Source of the DNA: Paenibacillus tuaregi | GTDB lineage: Bacteria; Bacillota; Bacilli; Paenibacillales; Paenibacillaceae | DNA: 64,000 bases | Reading direction: 5' to 3' | Assembly: GCF_900086655.1 (NCBI RefSeq) | Contig: NZ_LT575476.1 | Span: forward strand, 3,796,543-3,860,542 | In this document: piece after piece, positions 61,477-64,000 of the stretch | How the letters are laid out: every line of letters starts with the position of its first letter | Numbering within the stretch: the stretch's first letter is position 1 | Made by a program: the position numbers and the translations under genes | Notes under the pieces: model-generated | Database searches by the model: none | What the model saw: the letters and a program-made list of their open reading frames with translations, nothing else | Told to the model about the DNA's origin: nothing

Positions 61477-63219
61477 ATGAATACACAGCGAGAAGCTGAT
61501 CTCCCGAAAGTGGAATTCGACCGTTCCTGGTACAACCAGCTTGATACCCGGTTGGGCAAGGGAGGACCATGGGACAGCTGGGATTTGTTCTCACTAGCCA
61601 TACAGTCTGAGGAGGCCGCTCTAGTAACAGATTTCGAAGAAATGCAGTGTCTGAAGCATCTGCATGGACTTGAACCTCTCCCCCATCAGACGGATACGGC
61701 CAGGAAGGTGCTGTTCGAGATGCGGGGACGCGCTATATTGGCTGATGAAGTAGGCCTGGGCAAGACAATCGAAGCAGGACTCATTCTCAAGGAATATCTC
61801 ATCCGCGGCCTTGTCCGCAAAGTCCTCATCCTGGTCCCGGCCTCCCTTGTGCTGCAATGGGTCAGAGAGCTTAATTCCAAATTCGGCATCACGGCAACCG
61901 CCCAGAAGAAGGCGCACTCCTGGCAGTCCGATATTGTGGTCGCCTCTATGGATACAGCCAAACGTGATCCCCACAAGGAAATTCTGCTGGGTCAGGAATA
62001 TGACCTGGTCATTGTGGATGAGGCCCACAAGCTGAAGAACAAGAAGACTACCAACTACCAATTCATGCTGAAGCTCCGCAAAAAATACTGTCTTCTGCTG
62101 ACCGCCACACCTGTGCAAAATGATCTGGATGAGCTGTTTAATCTTATTACCCTTCTTAAGCCCGGGCAGCTAGGCCGGCAGGGGGATTTCTCGGCGAATT
62201 TTGTGGTGGATAAGCGGGTAGTCAAGAATGAGGACCAACTAAAAGGTGAACTCGCCAAGGTTATGATCCGCAACCGGCGCGGGGATGGACAGCTTAATTT
62301 CACCAAGCGGATAGTTCGCAATGTGCCGCTTCAACTCTCTCCAGAGGAACAAGCGCTGTATGACGGGGTTACTTCCTTCATTAAGGGCCAATACCAGGCG
62401 TCCGGCGGCAATCTCAGCAGCATGCTCTCCCTCGTTACACTACAGCGGGAAGTATGCAGCAGCCGGGATGCGGTGTTCGTCACACTGGTCAATTTATCCA
62501 AGAAGCTGGCCCCCGATTCCCCGGTCAGAGACCAGATCTGGGAATTGGTTCATGTCATCAAGGCTATCAAAGAAAATACCAAAGCGGAGAAGACTATGGA
62601 GCTTATCCGGGAGATGAATGAGAAGGTGATCGTGTTCACGGAATACCGGGCCACCCAGGAGTACCTGCTCAATTACTTCCGGGACCGCGGCTTGTCCGCA
62701 GTTCCTTACCGGGGCGGGATGAACCGGGGCAAGAAGGATTGGATGATGGATCTGTTCCGGGGGAAATCCCAGGTAATGATCGCTACCGAAGCTGGCGGAG
62801 AGGGCATCAATCTGCAATTCTGCCGCAACATGATCAATTTTGACCTGCCCTGGAACCCCATGCGTGTTGAGCAGCGAATCGGGCGCGTTCACAGACTCGG
62901 CCAGCAAAACGATGTCAGGATCTACAACCTGTCCACAAACGGAACGATTGAAGAACATATCCTGAATCTTCTGCATGAGAAGATCAACATGTTCGAGACC
63001 GTCATCGGGAGCCTGGATGTCATCCTCGAACGGTTTGAGAAGAAGCACTCACTGGAGAAAAGCTTGTACAAGATCATGCTGGAGTCCGAGAGCGATGAGG
63101 AGCTCAGGAAACAGGTGGAGTCGCTTGGGCAGTCCCTGGATTCGATCAAACAAGAAGTGATTAGCGCCGGAGATTCCCAAGAAGAAGAGGGAAATCTGGA
63201 GCAGCTCTTAGGAGGCTAA
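61477..63219 (+). CDS. yqhH: SNF2/DEAD-type helicase, YqhH-like
   Basis: A 580-residue superfamily 2 ATPase of the Swi2/Snf2 class. Motif I is LADEVGLGKTIEAGLILKEY (about residue 90), motif II VDEAHKLKN (about 181), motif III LLTATPVQN, motif V ATEAGGEGINLQFC and motif VI VEQRIGRVHRLGQ. A coiled C-terminus follows. Length and the downstream YqhG-type gene match the Bacillus subtilis yqhH-yqhG pair. Its cellular role is not firmly known; DNA or nucleoprotein remodelling is expected. Confidence 0.9.
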   Translation: MNTQREADLPKVEFDRSWYNQLDTRLGKGGPWDSWDLFSLAIQSEEAALVTDFEEMQCLKHLHGLEPLPHQTDTARKVLFEMRGRAILADEVGLGKTIEAGLILKEYLIRGLVRKVLILVPASLVLQWVRELNSKFGITATAQKKAHSWQSDIVVASMDTAKRDPHKEILLGQEYDLVIVDEAHKLKNKKTTNYQFMLKLRKKYCLLLTATPVQNDLDELFNLITLLKPGQLGRQGDFSANFVVDKRVVKNEDQLKGELAKVMIRNRRGDGQLNFTKRIVRNVPLQLSPEEQALYDGVTSFIKGQYQASGGNLSSMLSLVTLQREVCSSRDAVFVTLVNLSKKLAPDSPVRDQIWELVHVIKAIKENTKAEKTMELIREMNEKVIVFTEYRATQEYLLNYFRDRGLSAVPYRGGMNRGKKDWMMDLFRGKSQVMIATEAGGEGINLQFCRNMINFDLPWNPMRVEQRIGRVHRLGQQNDVRIYNLSTNGTIEEHILNLLHEKINMFETVIGSLDVILERFEKKHSLEKSLYKIMLESESDEELRKQVESLGQSLDSIKQEVISAGDSQEEEGNLEQLLGG

Positions 63220-63226
63220 GACCGTT

Positions 63227-64000
63227 ATGACCATGACAACGGAACAAATTCGGGATTATGTGCTGACCTACCTTCAGACTACAGGTTGTCAGATTCTAGA
63301 CCAATCCCCCTATCACGTCACAACGAAGCTCTCTCCTGAAGCCGACAAGGAACTGACCGGACGGCCGTTCTACTGGGGATTCATTGAGCGTACACAGACG
63401 GAACCGGAGACGATGTCATTCTTGTTCGTCTTCGATCCTGAACAGTACGATGCGGCTGAGCTCCTGAAATCCGAGAACGCGGAACAAGAGCGGCGAAGCA
63501 AGCTTCACGCCCAGCTGAATCAGCCTGTAAGATCATCGGGGGCGGTATCAGGCCCCCAATCAGAATCATCAGGACCACCATCAGGATGGGTCCAGCCCGC
63601 CTCGGCTCCCCAAGCCGAAGACAGCATCTTGGGGCGTTACTTCGGAGTCGTCCGGCCGCTCCCGAACGTAGGTCCGGGAAGAATTCAACGGGAGCACCTG
63701 CATTTTGGCAGCCCCCGGCTGAATTCAATCTTCTCAGCGGCGAAGCGCGGAGGCAGCTGTGTCTACCTGTTTGAAGACCCCGGCCAGCGGCAGCGGGTCA
63801 CCCTCTTCCCTGCCGCTTATGAGCCCTGGCTGGGCGTGTGCTTCAAAGCTGAGTTCGCTTGTGATATGAAACGCGAGGAGCTGCACTTCATCGGCGTCTC
63901 ACTGTCCAGCGGCAGAGTTGATATTCACTTCCGCGAACGGCTTGAGGGCAGGGAGCTGACGCCTAGATTGCCGGAGAATATTCATATTGAGCCCACCAGC
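63227..64000 (+). CDS. yqhG: YqhG-like protein, 3' end outside window
   Basis: 258 codons are open to the window edge. The N-terminus (MTMTTEQIRDYVLTYLQTTG, then ELTGRPFYWGFIERTQTEPE) fits the YqhG family, as does the later RYFGVVRPLPNVGPGRIQRE. A Ser/Pro/Gln-rich insert at about 110-140 is probably a flexible loop. The gene starts 8 bp after yqhH; GGAGG at 63211 lies 11 nt before the ATG at 63227. The tight pairing suggests that the two proteins work together. Function is unknown. Confidence 0.85.
   Translation, partial: MTMTTEQIRDYVLTYLQTTGCQILDQSPYHVTTKLSPEADKELTGRPFYWGFIERTQTEPETMSFLFVFDPEQYDAAELLKSENAEQERRSKLHAQLNQPVRSSGAVSGPQSESSGPPSGWVQPASAPQAEDSILGRYFGVVRPLPNVGPGRIQREHLHFGSPRLNSIFSAAKRGGSCVYLFEDPGQRQRVTLFPAAYEPWLGVCFKAEFACDMKREELHFIGVSLSSGRVDIHFRERLEGRELTPRLPENIHIEPTS

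Overview
The window looks like chromosome of a Paenibacillus-type Firmicute. GC is moderate, Shine-Dalgarno sites are strong and GGAGG-like, and TTG and GTG starts are common. Gene families fit this group: YesM/YesN two-component pair, class II NrdJ, YqhH-YqhG pair, Zur-boxed zinc genes, and cre and FMN riboswitch elements. No tRNA, rRNA, CRISPR array, prophage or intact insertion sequence was seen. The genus is inferred from gene content, not from a marker gene.

Layout. 1-8.5 kb: a partial lactonase, two divergent Gfo/Idh/MocA oxidoreductases, a lone LytTR protein, an aldose epimerase, a YdjM-like membrane protein behind a LexA-like palindrome, fumC, an alpha/beta hydrolase and an L,D-transpeptidase. 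8.7-17.4 kb: SDR with divergent WYL regulator, a J-like membrane protein, an AEC transporter, a chemoreceptor, a pure 11-bp minisatellite (12 copies), a DUF4349 lipoprotein and an ABC exporter. 17.5-19.9 kb: AraC regulator, then an FMN riboswitch driving an EamA transporter. 20-23.8 kb: fructose operon fruR-fruK-fruA-EIIA with a very readable promoter. 23.8-26.9 kb: MerR-MFS-Usp cluster and a FrnE-like oxidoreductase. 26.9-31.4 kb: a zinc-starvation block (znuA, znuB, znuC, zinc-independent rpsN, rpmG, zagA) with two Zur boxes.

31.4-44.5 kb: DUF1361, ThuA and aldo/keto reductase genes, a 198-bp MITE-like repeat, an 881-residue PAS hybrid kinase, a methyltransferase, two paralogous small unknown proteins, an EamA/TrmB divergent pair, a degenerate HD-GYP protein with an alpha-CTD-like partner, and a secreted GH144-like protein. 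45.1-57.3 kb: a carbohydrate-utilisation locus (MalF/MalG-type permeases, lipoprotein binding protein, YesM/YesN pair, secreted beta-helix protein, SurA-like protein, LacI regulator, FAD oxidoreductase). Decayed sequence flanks it, which suggests acquisition as a block. 57.3-58.4 kb: gene remnants and a second, truncated copy of the repeat. 58.4-64 kb: nrdJ with paired NrdR-like boxes, then yqhH and a partial yqhG.

The most distinctive content is regulatory. An FMN riboswitch and a perfect cre sit on the same EamA promoter. The fru promoter carries three direct repeats plus a cre. The zinc block combines Zur boxes with zinc-independent ribosomal paralogues. A LexA-like operator sits on the ydjM promoter, and NrdR-like boxes lie exactly 31 bp apart. 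No clearly new multi-gene defence or mobile system was identified. The most novel-looking items are the two small DGS-VGT-VDEK proteins, the HD-GYP/alpha-CTD-like pair and the J-like/binding-protein-like fusion.
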